Of a stretch of DNA of 64,000 nucleotides, positions 1 to 9,618 are shown piece after piece. The notes beneath the pieces were generated by a model that worked only from the letters and a program-made list of their open reading frames with translations, was not told the origin of the DNA and searched no databases. The DNA comes from DASWNP01 sp036399175 (GTDB taxonomy: Bacteria > Acidobacteriota > Blastocatellia > Pyrinomonadales > Pyrinomonadaceae). Each line of letters opens with the position of its first letter. The first letter of the stretch is position 1. The stretch is from NCBI GenBank assembly GCA_036399175.1, contig DASWNP010000046.1, positions 62,001 through 126,000 on the forward strand. Reading direction: 5' to 3'. The translations under genes and the position numbers were made by a program.

Positions 1-495
1 GCGCGCGAGCGCCGCGAGAAGCTCTTTGTCACGACAGACGAGCGCGGACTTGGTGACGATGCCGACGGGGTTGCGAAACTCCAGGCAGACTTCGAGGCAG
101 GCGCGCGTCAGACGGTAATGCGTTTCGAGCGGCAGATAGGGGTCGGAGGTGAAGGAGAACATGAGCGTGTCGCCGCGCCAGCCCGTCCGCATGAAGGCTT
201 CGCGCAGAAGCTCCGGCGCGCGCACCTTCGCCACGATTTTCGTTTCAAAATCCGTGCCCGCGCCGTAGCCGAGGTATTCGTGAGTCGGGCGGCTGAAGCA
301 ATAGGAGCAGGCGTGCGTGCAGCCGCGATAGCAGTTGACCGAGTAGTCGAAGCCAACGTCGGGACTCTTGTTGTGCGTGATGATGGAGCGGGTTTCGGTC
401 TCCTCGAAGACCTCGATTTTCGTCTCGGGCGGCTCGCCTATCCACTCGACCGTCGTGTCGAGCCAGGGATTGGCCGGGTTCTCTACGTAACGCAT
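1..495 (-). CDS. Radical SAM protein, PA0069/SPL-like family (3' end cut by window edge)
   Basis: The reading frame is open from an ATG at 495 to base 1, giving the first 165 residues. It carries a radical SAM cluster motif CxxxCxxC at Cys59, Cys63 and Cys66 (CTHACSYC), followed by a TSDPYLPLE segment resembling the conserved (N/S)TDPYQPxE block of the Rv2578c/PA0069 group, which is related to spore photoproduct lyase. That family is cytosolic, binds one [4Fe-4S] cluster and cleaves S-adenosylmethionine; its substrate is not established. No strong ribosome-binding site precedes the ATG, but the residues after it (RYVENPANPW) look like a true N-terminus. Family assignment is firm; function is unknown. 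Confidence 0.85.
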   Translation of the reverse strand, partial: MRYVENPANPWLDTTVEWIGEPPETKIEVFEETETRSIITHNKSPDVGFDYSVNCYRGCTHACSYCFSRPTHEYLGYGAGTDFETKIVAKVRAPELLREAFMRTGWRGDTLMFSFTSDPYLPLETHYRLTRACLEVCLEFRNPVGIVTKSALVCRDKELLAALAR

Positions 496-574
496 AAAGC
501 TTCAGATGAACGTATGCGGGAGTGGTTGACGGAAAAAAATCGTGGCGGGAGTCCACTGTCGAAGCGCGTTCGGT

Positions 575-787
575 TCAGGCGTCGTCGCCCGCAGGAAGAA
601 TCGATTCGATGCTTTGATAAAGCAGAAAGACTTCGTCGCGCTGGCCGCCGTCGCCCCTGCGCAGGGAGACGTAGTCGTTCGTGATTTCGGAAATCCTGCC
701 TTCGTAGACGCCGCCCGAGATGCTCTTAATCGTGACGTTCTCGTCTTTGTAGCGTCGCAGCAGATTTTCGAGATGATTCATATTCAT
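575..787 (-). CDS. Small Sm-like (LSm/Hfq-type fold) protein, hypothetical
   Basis: The product is 70 residues. A short N-terminal helix (LENLLRRYKDE) leads into alternating beta-strands (ENVTIKSISGGVYEGRISE, then DYVSLRRG, then a strand around EVFLLYQSIESIL), the order expected of an Sm barrel. Sm-like proteins usually form rings that bind RNA, but this one is not recognisably Hfq because it lacks the YKH signature. It is the last gene of a tight minus-strand group with the J-domain and VOC genes upstream (22 bases after the VOC stop). Nothing in it fixes a function; the Sm-like call rests on strand pattern only. Confidence 0.6.
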   Translation of the reverse strand: MNMNHLENLLRRYKDENVTIKSISGGVYEGRISEITNDYVSLRRGDGGQRDEVFLLYQSIESILPAGDDA

Positions 788-809
788 CGTCGTACTCCTT
801 TCACGCTCT

Positions 810-1226
810 TTACGGGTCGAGCGCGCCTGCTGCCGAGAAGCTACCGGCGTCGCCTTCTCTTCCCGCCTCCCACGTCACGAAAAAGAGCCTGTACCTATCC
901 GGGTCTTCGAGCGTGATGAAGCGGGCGCCCCAGCCCTCGTCGGCAGGCGGCGCGAGGTCGAGGCCGCGAGTTTTGAGTCGCGCGTAGAACACGTCAACAT
1001 CTCGGACGCCGAAGAAGAAATGGACGCCGCGCCCGCGCCGCGCCATCGTCAGAGGCTGCTGTGCGAGCATGACTTTCAGACGACCGGCTCGAAGCGTCGC
1101 CATCGGCGGCTCGGAGTCGCGCGCGCTTGAGACCAGCTCGAAGTCGAGTCGTTCGACGTAGAACTCGACGGACTCTTCGAGGTTATTGACTTCGAGAAAA
1201 AGCAGGTCGAGACCGTTTGTGCTCAT
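810..1226 (-). CDS. VOC family (glyoxalase/bleomycin-resistance fold) protein
   Basis: At 138 residues this is one vicinal-oxygen-chelate unit with two beta-alpha-beta-beta-beta modules. The first opens with LDLLFLEVNNLEESVEFYVE and the second with GVHFFFGVRDVDVFYARLK, ending in LEDPDRYRLFFVTWE. The family comprises metal-dependent lyases, dioxygenases and resistance proteins that act as dimers. The substrate cannot be read from sequence. It starts 6 bases after the stop of the J-domain gene with an AAGAGAG ribosome-binding site, so the two are almost certainly cotranscribed. Confidence 0.8.
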   Translation of the reverse strand: MSTNGLDLLFLEVNNLEESVEFYVERLDFELVSSARDSEPPMATLRAGRLKVMLAQQPLTMARRGRGVHFFFGVRDVDVFYARLKTRGLDLAPPADEGWGARFITLEDPDRYRLFFVTWEAGREGDAGSFSAAGALDP

Positions 1227-1232
1227 CTCTCT

Positions 1233-1802
1233 TCAGGCCAAACTCATCACAAGGTAGATGGCGTAGATGCTGGCGGCGACGATTGACCAGAAGGCCGTCT
1301 CCTGCGCCCAGACGAAGCGCCGCGCAGGACGGCGCGCTCCGACGTTCTCGCGCGCCAGCACGAGCGCCGCGTGCGCCAGCATGATGCCGGCGAAGACGAG
1401 TGAGGCGGCCAAAAGCGCGAGTGGAAAAAGAAACCAGATGAAGTGGAATCGGACGAGCAACAGAAGCGCCACGCCGCCGAAGAGAAACATGAGCGCGCCG
1501 ACGACGCGCCCGCCGATGGCGTCGGCCTGTGCCGCAGCCGAGCGGGTGACGGGGACGAAAGCCACGCTCGGAGAGGTGCGGCGGCGTCCGGCGTCGTAGG
1601 CGTTGCGCGCCGACTCGTTGCCGAGCGTGCGATAAGCTTCGTTAATCGACTTCATCTCCTCTTCGTCGCCGCCCCTGTCCGGGTGATGACGCACGGCCAG
1701 ACGCTTGTAGCGCCGCTCTATCTCCTCCTGCGACGCGCCCTCGTCAGCGCCCAGAATGGCGTAGAAATCTCTCTCCGAATCCGCCCCGCTCATCTCCTTC
1801 AA
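1233..1802 (-). CDS. J-domain membrane protein (DnaJ-like)
   Basis: The 189-residue product has an N-terminal J domain (about residues 10-75) with the invariant HPD tripeptide at 40-42 within RHHPDRGG. This tripeptide is needed to stimulate DnaK ATPase. Roughly residues 95-189 contain three or four hydrophobic segments, so the J domain is probably presented on the cytosolic face of the membrane. There is no Gly/Phe linker, zinc-finger or C-terminal substrate domain, so it is not DnaJ itself. It heads a three-gene minus-strand group. Its client is unknown. Confidence 0.8.
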   Translation of the reverse strand: MKEMSGADSERDFYAILGADEGASQEEIERRYKRLAVRHHPDRGGDEEEMKSINEAYRTLGNESARNAYDAGRRRTSPSVAFVPVTRSAAAQADAIGGRVVGALMFLFGGVALLLLVRFHFIWFLFPLALLAASLVFAGIMLAHAALVLARENVGARRPARRFVWAQETAFWSIVAASIYAIYLVMSLA

Positions 1803-1989
1803 ACGCCCTCGCCCTCCGCTGCTCTCCCCTCCGTTTGGAGCATACTACGCCAGCCCGAAAAATCTTTCCAGAACTCTCTTTCGACGGCGACGAGCGGCGC
1901 GGGAAAGGCGCGTCCGCGATGTGCTAAGCTTTCGGCGACGGTTCTCTTGAAGAAAATTCACATCTCAGGACGAGCCGGGGAGAGAGAAG

Positions 1990-2352
1990 ATGACTTTATC
2001 GTTTGCGCCGGGCGACGACCTGGTATTTCAAATTGAGAGCGGCTTCGGGCTGGTACGCGTGCTGGCGGTGGATGAGCGCGGCGCGGACGAAGGACGCGTC
2101 TGGCATGTGCTCGTCTACGAAGACTTTTACCCGGACGTGGAGAGCGCCGAAAGCGCGCTCGGCTCGGGCGAGAGGTTGAAGACGCGCGTCGGGCACATCG
2201 CTTTGACGGAGCACGCGCTGGAGAAGACTCCCGCCGCGCGTCTGGGCAATCGCCCGATTGAAGAGAGCGAGCTTGCGGGCTACCGTGAATGGCAGATGGG
2301 CGGCGGCGAAGTCTTCGACCGCTCGCTGATGCTCATGCTCGGTTTTCGTTGA
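1990..2352 (+). CDS. Conserved-looking hypothetical protein, 120 aa
   Basis: I do not recognise this protein. It has no signal peptide or membrane segment and is acidic and probably globular. The N-terminal half is beta-rich (GDDLVFQIESGFGLVRVLAV) and the C-terminal half has a helical stretch ending in MLMLGFR. It begins with ATG after GGGGAGAGAGAAG, a good ribosome-binding site, and has codon use like its neighbours, so it is very likely a real gene. It stands alone between a minus-strand operon and a small minus-strand gene. Confidence 0.6.
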   Translation: MTLSFAPGDDLVFQIESGFGLVRVLAVDERGADEGRVWHVLVYEDFYPDVESAESALGSGERLKTRVGHIALTEHALEKTPAARLGNRPIEESELAGYREWQMGGGEVFDRSLMLMLGFR

Positions 2353-2408
2353 AGACGCGCCGCGACTTCGGTTTTTTCGCAGTCGCGGCGCGTTCAATCT
2401 GTTCGCTC

Positions 2409-2573
2409 TTACTGCTGTCCTTTCTGCCGGAGGTCTTCGTCGATAGTCTCTTCGTCGCCTTCGGCAGAGCCGGGCGTTCTGCCGGGGTCGCCCGTCATAT
2501 CTTTCTCGCCCCCTGGGGCGGTCGTGCTGCTGTGTCCTACGCGTTGCTCTTCATCTCTCTCTTTGTCTGCCAT
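2409..2573 (-). CDS. Small hydrophilic hypothetical protein, 54 aa
   Basis: The chosen ATG (MADKERDEE) is preceded by AGGGAGC at a 9-base spacing; an upstream in-frame start at 2624 has no such site. The product is very hydrophilic, rich in Asp, Glu, Gly, Arg and Gln, and predicted to be disordered, like small stress-linked proteins of soil bacteria. There is no recognisable domain. It could be a non-coding open frame, but the ribosome-binding site argues for translation. Confidence 0.4.
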   Translation of the reverse strand: MADKERDEEQRVGHSSTTAPGGEKDMTGDPGRTPGSAEGDEETIDEDLRQKGQQ

Positions 2574-2828
2574 GTCTGTTTTCAGCTCCCTCTGAAGGTG
2601 TTGGCGCTTAGGGTTTGAGGACAAATATAAGGCATTAGGGATAGATAAGTATAGGTAGGGGCTGTTTCACGCGGAGAGAAAGCTCACAGCCTAAAATTTT
2701 CAATTAATGGATTCATGCAAAAGCCGCTTGACGCTTTTAGCAGAAGTGGCCTATGCTTCACGGCGTTGACTCACCCCGCCCCGGCCAGTGGCTGGCGGCA
2801 AATCCAGGGTGGTCATAAGGAGCAAAGA

Positions 2829-4064
2829 ATGACCGAACACCGCAAGAGTGCGGCTAAAAGCCGTGCTAGCTACGTCCCACTTACCTACCACACTCTCAAA
2901 ACCATCAGCACTCCCGAAGACGCGGAGAATGGCCGCAAGGTATATGCTGGCAGCATTCTCGCAGATCGCATCCTAGATCTGCCAACCGACGAGAACGTGC
3001 GCGAGTATCTTGTTGAAGCCGAAGGCAAGAAACGTCGCGCCAAGACCCAAGTACACCGTGTAATCGAGCGAACGTTAAAGGACCGTCCGCATGATTTTGC
3101 AGTCCTCAATAGCGGCATCGTTCTCGTTGCGCGTGATGCTGAGGTTGATGATACCAAGAAGACCATTCAACTTCTGCGTCCGAGCATCATTAATGGTGCT
3201 CAAACTCAAGGAGTCTTACGCGAGTTCTACGAACAGCTTAAGATGAACGGAATCACCCCTGACCCCATCCACATCAAGTTTGAACTGATCGTTACCGATG
3301 ACGACGCGCTCGTCGGTGAGATCTCAATTGCGCGCAACTTCCAAAACGATGTGATGACCGTCTCAATTGTCGGGAGACGAGGCATGCTTGAGGAATTGGA
3401 TAAACACTTCCAAGCTTACGCGGCTACTCCAGATGGTATGAGGCTTCGCAAGAAGGAAACAGATTTAGCTGAAGACTTCGTTCGTACCGAACGGATGATT
3501 CAGGTGCTAACGGCGCTCACTCCACAGTCGCTGTGGACACGATCTTTTGAGAATGGGCTGCCAAGCAAGGCTTACACCTATAGTGCCTCCTCTAAATGTC
3601 TGAAGGATTTCCAGGCCACCTATACATTGGCGAAAAGTGACCCCAAGCCTGATGAACCTGAGCACACCAGCGAGCAGCGTAAGAATGCAAAAGCTCTTTA
3701 CCAGTTCTACCTTGACGTTGCCGGTCAAGCTTGGGAGTTGTACGAAAAGTGGAAGACCCATAATGGCTTCAAAGGAACGGGTCTCAGAAAGATAGACCGC
3801 GACGATGATGGCAATGTGACCAACGTGCCTGATGGAATTGTATTCCCAATCTTGGCATCGCTTTCAGTCTTCGCTCAGAAGCAACCGAGAAAGGGTTGGA
3901 GAATTGAGGTGCCTCCTTCTGCGGATGACCTGCTGATTCAAGCAGCTAAGCAGGTTTACATGAACGCCGCTAGTTCTAACCCTAGCACAATGGGTAAGTC
4001 ACATGCGTGTTATGCGCTCCTGAACATGATTGCGTCAAGTCTGACGCCAAGAGTGTGGAATTAG
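2829..4064 (+). CDS. AIPR family (abortive infection phage resistance) protein
   Basis: The 411-residue product matches the AIPR family. Its hallmarks are visible: a VLNSGIVLVA segment near residues 93-101 and SIINGAQTQGVL at 119-130, corresponding to the family's NNGI and NGxQT blocks. AIPR proteins are implicated in abortive infection or as parts of defence loci; the biochemical activity is not settled. The start is the ATG after TAAGGAGCAAAGA; an upstream in-frame start at 2715 would add 38 unlikely residues. GC content is clearly lower than in neighbours and codon choice differs. No partner gene flanks it, so it is a lone, probably transferred defence gene ending in a strong terminator. 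Confidence 0.8.
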   Translation: MTEHRKSAAKSRASYVPLTYHTLKTISTPEDAENGRKVYAGSILADRILDLPTDENVREYLVEAEGKKRRAKTQVHRVIERTLKDRPHDFAVLNSGIVLVARDAEVDDTKKTIQLLRPSIINGAQTQGVLREFYEQLKMNGITPDPIHIKFELIVTDDDALVGEISIARNFQNDVMTVSIVGRRGMLEELDKHFQAYAATPDGMRLRKKETDLAEDFVRTERMIQVLTALTPQSLWTRSFENGLPSKAYTYSASSKCLKDFQATYTLAKSDPKPDEPEHTSEQRKNAKALYQFYLDVAGQAWELYEKWKTHNGFKGTGLRKIDRDDDGNVTNVPDGIVFPILASLSVFAQKQPRKGWRIEVPPSADDLLIQAAKQVYMNAASSNPSTMGKSHACYALLNMIASSLTPRVWN

Positions 4065-4080
4065 TTCTATGTAGGAAGCG

Positions 4081-4117
4081 AAAAATAATGCCCGGCTCCC
4101 GCTGGGCATTATTTTTT
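4081..4117 (+). terminator. Rho-independent terminator of the AIPR gene
   Basis: A 13-base perfect stem (4081-4093 with 4104-4116) closes a 10-base loop and ends in a run of Ts. It lies 17 bases after the AIPR stop codon. The A-rich 5' arm makes it potentially bidirectional. Confidence 0.92.
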
Positions 4118-4405
4118 CTGTTCAAATCTAATCTCTTCTGACCTACCTTTTTAATTCGCTGTTCTAGGGCTTTAACCTCTGCGCTTTACACAGCCTGTTA
4201 GCTGTTCGGTCTTCGGCTAGTACATTCTGGCTTTAGGTATCGGGTCTGTGCGGCTGCCGAGGTACTTCCTCTGCGGCTGTGGAGTCTTTAGAGTGCCAAG
4301 AAAAGGTGCTGCGGTTCAAGGCGAGGTGAAAGTCTAAAAAACTTTCACCAGCGTTTCACCGCAGCACGCGCCTTGGGTTAATTCCCTTTGTATTTGCGCT
4401 CAAAC
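4118..4405. repeat. Non-coding right flank of the AIPR insert with a nested inverted repeat
   Basis: No gene is visible in these 288 bases. Near the right end, an outer pair TGCTGCGGT / ACCGCAGCA (4307-4315 with 4358-4366) encloses an inner perfect pair GGTGAAAGT / ACTTTCACC (4325-4333 with 4341-4349). The structure could be a cruciform, a junction scar of the insert, or a terminator shared with the converging dehydrogenase gene. It has no U-run and no similarity to the heptamer repeats elsewhere in the window. Confidence 0.6.
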
Positions 4406-5578
<1,173 letters not shown>

Positions 5579-5649
5579 CTTTTGTCCCCTCTGGAAATTT
5601 ATTGCGAGGCTGAGTTGGTAGAAGCGAGGCGCTTATAACCCGGAGAGCG

Positions 5650-5701
5650 CCGGAGAGACGCAGAGAAAACACTAAGCTCTCTCTCTGCGCCGTCTCTCCG
5701 G
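5650..5701 (-). terminator. Hairpin between the SRPBCC and dehydrogenase genes
   Basis: CCGGAGAGAC (5650-5659) pairs with GTCTCTCCGG (5692-5701), with further CGCAGAGA/TCTCTGCG pairing inside. It sits just after the SRPBCC stop codon and before the dehydrogenase start. No long U-run follows, so it may stabilise mRNA or attenuate rather than terminate. The internal partial repeats (GGAGAGCGCCGGAGAGACG) resemble the intergenic repeat pairs elsewhere in the window. Confidence 0.5.
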
Positions 5702-5753
5702 ATTTCTCTCGAGACCTCTGCCGTGAATCTTTCGCACGCGTCGCCGAACGCCT

Positions 5754-6554
5754 TTAGCTTCCGGCTCTCGCGCTGCGACCGGAGGCTTGCCCTTCGGTCG
5801 TCGGCGTCTCGCCCGTCTCCATGAACTGCTTGAAGCGCCGGAGGTCTTCCCGTACCTGTTGCTCGGGCTCTTCGCCGAAGAGCTTGGCGAGGGCTGCGCC
5901 GATGGTGCCGCCCGGCGGGTCGTACTTGAGCGAGACCTTGACCTCCGTGCCGCGCCCGCCCGCCGCAGGCTGGAAGCGAACCGAACCGGCGTTGTTCACC
6001 TGCGAGCCTTCGAGCGAGCGCCAGGCTATCAGCTCGTTCTCCTTCTCGTTGTAGATTTCGGCGTCCCACTCGACGGTCGTGCCCGCAGGGGCTTTCGCAA
6101 CCCAGTGAGAGCGCCCTTCGCTCGTGACGCGCACCGATTCGAGATGGCTCATAATGCGCGGCAGGTTCTCGAAGTTGCGCCAGAAGCGATAGAGTTCTTC
6201 GGGCGAGCGGTTAATCGTCATGCTCTTCTCGACCTTGACGCCGCTTCCGCCCTTCACGCTCACGTTCGGGTTATCGCCTGCGCTCGCGCCTTCGGCGGTG
6301 TTGTAGCCCATCGCATCGTAGAGATTGCAATGCCCGCTCGCGCCCCTGTAGATGAGCGCGCCGCCGAGCAGCGCCAGTCCGACGCCGCCGATTGTGCCGC
6401 GCGTCAGGCCGTAGAGCGCGAGCGCGCCGCCGCCGATGGTCGAAGCCCAACGCTCCGTCTGCCCGACGTTGACGCCGCTCGATGCGCCAATGCTGCTCTC
6501 CGTCGCGGCGCTCGTCTGCCCCGCCCCTGTCAATGTCGTTTCGTTTGATGCCAT
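5754..6554 (-). CDS. SRPBCC (START/cyclase-like) protein with N-terminal membrane segment
   Basis: The 266-residue product (ATG at 6554 after CGGAGGAGACAAGGATT) has two parts. Residues of about 30-75 form two short hydrophobic stretches with Gly-rich turns (GGGALALYGLTRGTIGG), resembling the DUF2892/YgaP membrane domain. Residues of about 95-235 form an SRPBCC ligand-binding fold, starting VEKSMTINRSPEELYRFWRN. The C-terminus is a flexible Gly/Thr tail. Such proteins often neighbour zinc dehydrogenases, as here, and may bind hydrophobic ligands at the membrane; no catalytic residue can be named. Confidence 0.8.
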   Translation of the reverse strand: MASNETTLTGAGQTSAATESSIGASSGVNVGQTERWASTIGGGALALYGLTRGTIGGVGLALLGGALIYRGASGHCNLYDAMGYNTAEGASAGDNPNVSVKGGSGVKVEKSMTINRSPEELYRFWRNFENLPRIMSHLESVRVTSEGRSHWVAKAPAGTTVEWDAEIYNEKENELIAWRSLEGSQVNNAGSVRFQPAAGGRGTEVKVSLKYDPPGGTIGAALAKLFGEEPEQQVREDLRRFKQFMETGETPTTEGQASGRSARAGS

Positions 6555-6851
6555 AATCCTTGTCTCCTCCGGTAAGCTCCGGCGATTTCCGAACACGGCG
6601 ACAGCCAGACATGCCCCCGCCTGTCCGAAAACGGCTCGTTGTCAGAATGTACTAGGGTTACTTACTCAAACTTCATGCCGCTTGCGCGCAGCAAAAGATG
6701 GGCGCAGACGCGAATTGCGCCTACTTCCGGCGGCGGAATGTAATTGTTTGAATTTTGTTAATGCCCCGACAAAAGGTCTCGGGTTTGAGGTAAGAGATAC
6801 GCGTCGCGCGGCGAGATTAAAAACTCCAACTCACGTCTGCCAAAATCAGCC
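6555..6851. other. Intergenic, no gene seen
   Basis: No coding pattern is apparent on either strand. GC content is lower than in flanking genes. The stretch probably holds the promoter of the SRPBCC gene, but I cannot pick boxes with confidence. Confidence 0.5.
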
Positions 6852-6893
6852 AAAAAAAGAAGGGTGATGTTCGCTCGCACGAACATCACCCTT
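6852..6893 (-). terminator. Rho-independent terminator downstream of tRNA-Pro
   Basis: A perfect 14-base stem (AAGGGTGATGTTCG at 6860-6873 with its complement at 6880-6893) has a 6-base loop. Read on the minus strand it is followed by a U-run (the A-tract at 6852-6858). It lies about 160 bases past the tRNA 3' end and is the only evident terminator for that transcript. Confidence 0.85.
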
Positions 6894-7054
6894 CAACCAC
6901 ACGCTCGTTAGACAGACTGCATCTTACGTCGCTTTGGAAGCGATGTCGGTACGTAACAGTACACTGACGATTTTTTTCGCCTAACAGGAATTCTTATTGA
7001 GGCTGTTTGTGCCGGAACTCTTCTGGCGGGTCTTTGAATCTTGAGGAGTGTTGA

Positions 7055-7130
<76 letters not shown>

Positions 7131-7175
7131 TAAACCTTCTATGCGAGCCATTCTATGTGGGCACGCAGCTTCATG

Positions 7176-7859
7176 TCAAACCTGCACGTCTCCGGCCTTC
7201 GAGCGCAGAGCTTCTTTCGCCTTCGCGCGACGCGCCTTGAGGTATTCGATGACGGGCGGCATCAGAGAGAGAGCGACGACGATGATGACGACCCATTCGA
7301 TGTGCTCGTCGAGGCTGATGCCGAAGCGGTCGCGCAGGATGTTGCCGAGAAAGTATCCGGACAGAATCATGCTGAAGACCCAGAGGAAGCCGCCGAGCAG
7401 GTTGTAGAAGACGAACTGCCTGTAGGGCATCTGCGCCGCCCCGGCGACAATCGGCGCGAAGGTGCGGACGATGGGCACGAAGCGCGCGATGATGATGGTC
7501 TTGCCGCCGTATTTTTCGTAGAAGCTCTGCGCCTTCTCCAGATGGCTCGGTCGAAACAGAAGAGACTTCTGGCGCGTGAAGAGCCTGGGCCCCACCTTCG
7601 CACCCGACCAGAAGCCGACGGCGTCGCCGACGACAGCCGCGACAAAGAGCGTGCTCAAAAGGATGAGGACGTTCAGGTCGCCCCGCGCCGCGAAGATGCC
7701 CGCGACGACCAGGAGCGAATCGCCCGGCAGGAAAAATCCCATCGCCAGCCCCGTCTCGGCAAAGACCACCGCGAACAGCACGACGTAACCGGCGGCGGCA
7801 ATCGTGCGCGGGTCTAGATAACCTTTAATCTGATGAAGAATTTCGTAGAGTGATTCCAT
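7176..7859 (-). CDS. DedA/VTT family membrane protein
   Basis: The 227-residue product is a polytopic membrane protein of the DedA (SNARE-associated/VTT) family. It contains the family's ETGLAMGFFLPGDSLLVVAG segment (about residues 35-54) and the later FARFVPIVRTFAPIVAGAA block (as ARFVPIVRTF), including the conserved Arg and Pro residues. Some DedA proteins are lipid scramblases or flippases for undecaprenyl phosphate or phosphatidylethanolamine. The C-terminal tail is basic and cytosolic. The gene follows pcm on the same strand, the gap being filled by a repeat pair. Confidence 0.9.
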   Translation of the reverse strand: MESLYEILHQIKGYLDPRTIAAAGYVVLFAVVFAETGLAMGFFLPGDSLLVVAGIFAARGDLNVLILLSTLFVAAVVGDAVGFWSGAKVGPRLFTRQKSLLFRPSHLEKAQSFYEKYGGKTIIIARFVPIVRTFAPIVAGAAQMPYRQFVFYNLLGGFLWVFSMILSGYFLGNILRDRFGISLDEHIEWVVIIVVALSLMPPVIEYLKARRAKAKEALRSKAGDVQV

Positions 7860-7865
7860 AAGTTA

Positions 7866-7977
7866 GTGAATGGTAAATCGTCAATCGTAAATAGTGAAAA
7901 GCAGTTTTTTCTATTCACCATCGACCATTCACAATTTACCCGCTCTTTCTATTTACGATTGACGATTCACGATTTAC
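7866..7977. repeat. Intergenic inverted heptamer-repeat pair, locus 1 (AATCGTN type)
   Basis: Arms 7866-7894 and 7949-7977 are 29 bases each and complementary at 26 positions. Each arm is built from 7-base units (GTAAATC, GTCAATC, GTAAATA). Further partial copies lie between them. The right arm supplies the pcm stop codon (7974-7976), so the array abuts the 3' end of the gene. Confidence 0.85.
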
Positions 7978-8663
7978 TCCGTATTCGACCAGCCGAAGCG
8001 ACCGATGAGCGGGACGAAGGCGCAAGCGCCGTGATCTTCGTGCTCGAAGCCTTTCTCCGTGCGGAGCACGCGGACGAGCCTCTGAGATTCGCGCGTCGCG
8101 CCGACAGGGACGACCAGACGCCCGCCCAAGCCCAACTGTTCCAGAAGCGGCTCGGGAACTTCGGGGCCGCCCGCCGCGACGAGTATCGCGTCGTAAGGGG
8201 CGTGGGCGCTCCATCCGAGCGTGCCGTCGAAGCACTTGACGGTTGCGTTGTAGATGCCGAGAGAGCGTATGCGCGCCTGCGCTTCGCGCGCGAGGTCGGC
8301 GATGCGCTCGATTGAATAGACCTGCGCGCAGAGCGCCGAGAGCACGGCGGTCTGGTAGCCCGAGCCAGCGCCGATTTCAAGCACGCGGCTGCGTTCGTCG
8401 AGTTCGAGCAGCTCCGACATGCGCGCCACGATGAAGGGCTGCGAGATGGTCTGGTTGGCGGCGATGGGGAGCGCGTGGTCGCCGTAGGCGCGGCTCTGCA
8501 AGGCTTCGGGGACGAAGAGATGGCGCGGGATGCGGCGCATCGCGGCGAGCACGCGCTCGTTCTGGATACGGTAGTGGTCGCGCAGACGCTCGACCATGCG
8601 CTCGCGCGGGATGCGAAAACCGCCCGCGTCCGAAGCGCTCATCTGTGAAATGGAATGGCTCAA
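7974..8663 (-). CDS. pcm: Protein-L-isoaspartate O-methyltransferase
   Basis: The product repairs isoaspartyl residues in damaged proteins using S-adenosylmethionine. The 229-residue sequence holds the PCMT hallmarks: RIPRHLFVP, the substrate-binding ANQTISQPFIVA block and AdoMet motif I VLEIGAGSGYQT. The TTG at 8663 follows a good ribosome-binding site (GGGGGAAGAG); an internal ATG at 8642 is the alternative. It lies 42 bases after surE on the same strand, the surE-pcm order known from enterobacteria, consistent with a stationary-phase repair pair. Confidence 0.93.
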   Translation of the reverse strand: MSHSISQMSASDAGGFRIPRERMVERLRDHYRIQNERVLAAMRRIPRHLFVPEALQSRAYGDHALPIAANQTISQPFIVARMSELLELDERSRVLEIGAGSGYQTAVLSALCAQVYSIERIADLAREAQARIRSLGIYNATVKCFDGTLGWSAHAPYDAILVAAGGPEVPEPLLEQLGLGGRLVVPVGATRESQRLVRVLRTEKGFEHEDHGACAFVPLIGRFGWSNTE

Positions 8664-8705
8664 GAGCTTTACTCTTCCCCCGACCCCGGGCGGCTCACTT
8701 CCCTC

Positions 8706-9488
8706 TTAGTCGCGCCCGACCCTCTGGTCTTCAACCTCGTCTGCGCCAATCGAGTTCCATGTGCCGAGCGCAGGCAGCGCGCGATGGTCGGTCATGTCGC
8801 TGCGCATCGGCGTAACGGAGACGTAGCCCTGCTCGACGGCGTGATAGTCCGTCCCCTCTTCACTCTTGGAGGTGAAATACTCTTCGCCAATCCAGTAGTA
8901 GGCTTTGCCGCGCGGGTCGATGTGCTCGGTGATGATGGGGCGCGCGTTCTTGATGCCCTGGCGCGTGACGCGTGCGCCCTGAATCTCGCCCGGCGGGATG
9001 TTGATGTTAAGAAGCGTGCCTTCCGGCAATCCTTCTTCGAGGACTTTGCGCACGGCGACGACGGCGAACTGCGCCGCCGCCTTGAAATCGAAGTTGTCGC
9101 GCGCGACGAGACTGAAGGCGAGGCCGGGCACACCGAGGATGGTGGCTTCGAGCGCACCGGCGACCGTGCCCGAATAGGTTGCATCGTCGCCGAGATTGCC
9201 GCCGTGATTGATGCCGGAGACGCAGATGACGGGGCGTTCTTCTTCGCCGAGAATCTTGTTGAGGGCGAGCGTGACGCAGTCGGTCGGCGTGCCGTCCACC
9301 GTCCAGTGGCGCGCGTCTATCTGCCGGATGCGCAATGGGCGCGCAAGCGTCAGGCTGTGCGACGCGCCGCTCATCTCCGAGGCGGGCGCGACCGTGTAGA
9401 CATCTCCAATCTCTCTGAGTGCTTCTTCGAGTTTGATGAGACCGTCGGAATGAATGCCGTCGTCGTTAGTTAAAAGAATACGAGCCAT
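8706..9488 (-). CDS. surE: 5'/3'-nucleotidase SurE
   Basis: The 260-residue product is a full-length SurE nucleoside monophosphate phosphatase. The N-terminal LLTNDDGIHSDG contains the metal-binding Asp9-Asp10 pair, and downstream VSGINHGGNLGDDATYSGTV holds the second metal site (Asn) and phosphate loop. PTDCVTLALN is also conserved. It requires a divalent metal and acts in the cytosol. It lies first in a surE-pcm-dedA minus-strand series. Confidence 0.95.
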   Translation of the reverse strand: MARILLTNDDGIHSDGLIKLEEALREIGDVYTVAPASEMSGASHSLTLARPLRIRQIDARHWTVDGTPTDCVTLALNKILGEEERPVICVSGINHGGNLGDDATYSGTVAGALEATILGVPGLAFSLVARDNFDFKAAAQFAVVAVRKVLEEGLPEGTLLNINIPPGEIQGARVTRQGIKNARPIITEHIDPRGKAYYWIGEEYFTSKSEEGTDYHAVEQGYVSVTPMRSDMTDHRALPALGTWNSIGADEVEDQRVGRD

Positions 9489-9618
9489 AAGAACCTGTCG
9501 GCCACTTTAACACGCCAGCAGCCTCGACGGTCAAGCGCGTCGGCGCGGCGTTTGTGTGAAGCTTTGCTTGAGAGTCGGGCGGGTTGGTTTTCAATACAGG
9601 AAGCGCCGACCGCCTCAC

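Noticed and set aside
2715..2828. Longer N-terminus for the AIPR protein
   Set aside because: The upstream ATG has no ribosome-binding site, and the added residues do not resemble the family.
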